64,000 bases of DNA. Origin: Agelas oroides. Taxonomy: Eukaryota; Porifera; Demospongiae; Agelasida; Agelasidae. The stretch covers positions 10,253,177 to 10,317,176 of the forward strand of contig OX422189.1 of NCBI GenBank assembly GCA_949130485.1, given 5' to 3'. Positions 63,398 through 64,000 of this stretch are shown here, piece by piece. Within the stretch, counting starts at the first letter, position 1. Each line of letters begins with the position of its first letter. The notes under the pieces are model-generated. The model searched no databases. It saw only the letters and a list, made by a program, of their open reading frames with translations, and had not been told where the DNA came from. The position numbers and the translations under genes are program-made.

Positions 63398-64000
63398 AGA
63401 GTCACTGTACAACATGTTCATGTCACTCTCATCAACACGATCAACATATCGGTGACCGATCTCCACACTTAGCGCTTGACCTCCCATATGATGTATTACC
63501 ATGGAAACTGGATCCTCAGAAAGGGGTCAACTTGACTCTGAAGTCCAACCAAGGAGGCTTGGCTACCATCTTACCCTATGAAAATCAAGGGATCAACAGT
63601 AAATAATCAAGGGAGATTTCTTGCTAATCAAGATAATTTATCCTGGTTGCAAATGCTTCTGCAGGTGAGCTATATAGGCGACTACTCTTTGAATTTTAAC
63701 AATTGGTTGAGCCTGCGAGTAGGCAAGTGTATGCACTCACTCAGGCTTGCCCCCATAATTTTATGGGGTGCCATTTGTGTCAAAACTCCAGTGTTTATCA
63801 AACCCACGACCTTTACTAAACCTTGATTGATCTCTACTAGAAAAGGCAATCCATCGATCTTTACTAAACATCGACTGCTGTTTCGTAAAGGGTCGCATAA
63901 GGTACCAGGTGAAAGCCGCACACGTCATCATGGATGCATGCCATGCCACACTCTCTGCATACTTGGACTTTTGTAAGACAGCATGAGAAAAGACTGCAAT
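63398..64000. other. right edge of window, no gene recognised
   Basis: 63707-63760 holds a short inverted pair (GAGCCTGCGAGTAGGCAAG and CACTCAGGCTTGCCCCC) related to the 9943-10364 element. Short repeats of ATCGATCTTTACTAAAC and ACCTTTACTAAACCTTG lie at 63805-63870. Nothing else is supported. Confidence 0.5.

Overview
The window is nuclear DNA of an intron-rich animal. The gene set (filamin, class VII myosin, PRKX-type kinase, mitochondrial EF-G, ribosomal protein eL33, mitochondrial carrier, MFSD1-type transporter) is metazoan. A kinase joined to a kelch domain, short introns packed with simple repeats and many small inverted-repeat elements suggest an early-branching animal, perhaps a sponge; that last step is inference. 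I found no prokaryotic operons, rRNA, intact tRNA or CRISPR array.

Layout: 1-12045 (-) is the 5' part of a filamin with three calponin-homology domains, three exons visible, running off the left edge. 12046-15359 is intergenic with repeats. 15360-17283 (-) is a two-exon DEDDy 3'-5' exonuclease. It is head-to-head with a myosin VII gene (17685-34802, +), of which 28 exons can be joined in frame, covering the motor, IQ motifs, charged helix and first MyTH4-FERM. An assembly gap (35171-35370, 200 N) cuts off the myosin C-terminus and also the 3' part of a convergent MFSD1-like gene (start 36712, -). That gene is head-to-head with a complete eight-exon PRKX-type kinase (36985-43068, +). At 44616-47395 (+) lies a damaged kinase-kelch gene with two frameshifts and a hAT-like MITE in its kelch exon. 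47998-55708 (-) is a complete 22-exon GFM1, head-to-head with RPL35A (56031-57087, +). 58007-61737 (+) is a complete ten-exon SLC25A14/30-type carrier. 61738-64000 holds no gene I can support, only repeats.

The genes look like unrelated housekeeping and cytoskeletal genes, three times arranged as divergent pairs with 270-400 bp between start codons. Filamin, myosin VII and PRKX act on actin and signalling; GFM1 and the carrier are mitochondrial; RPL35A is ribosomal.

The most notable non-genic structures are: a 4.15 kb foldback-like element inside a myosin VII intron, with 2 kb inverted arms made of a short tandem repeat; a family of elements with termini like TAGCCTCGTTCCCAGGC that make 8-9 bp target duplications at several sites; a hAT-like MITE with a perfect 8 bp duplication inside a coding exon; and two independent triplications of an exon 3' end with its splice donor (GFM1 and RPL35A). 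All exon borders were placed by eye, from frame continuity, GT-AG sites and family knowledge.
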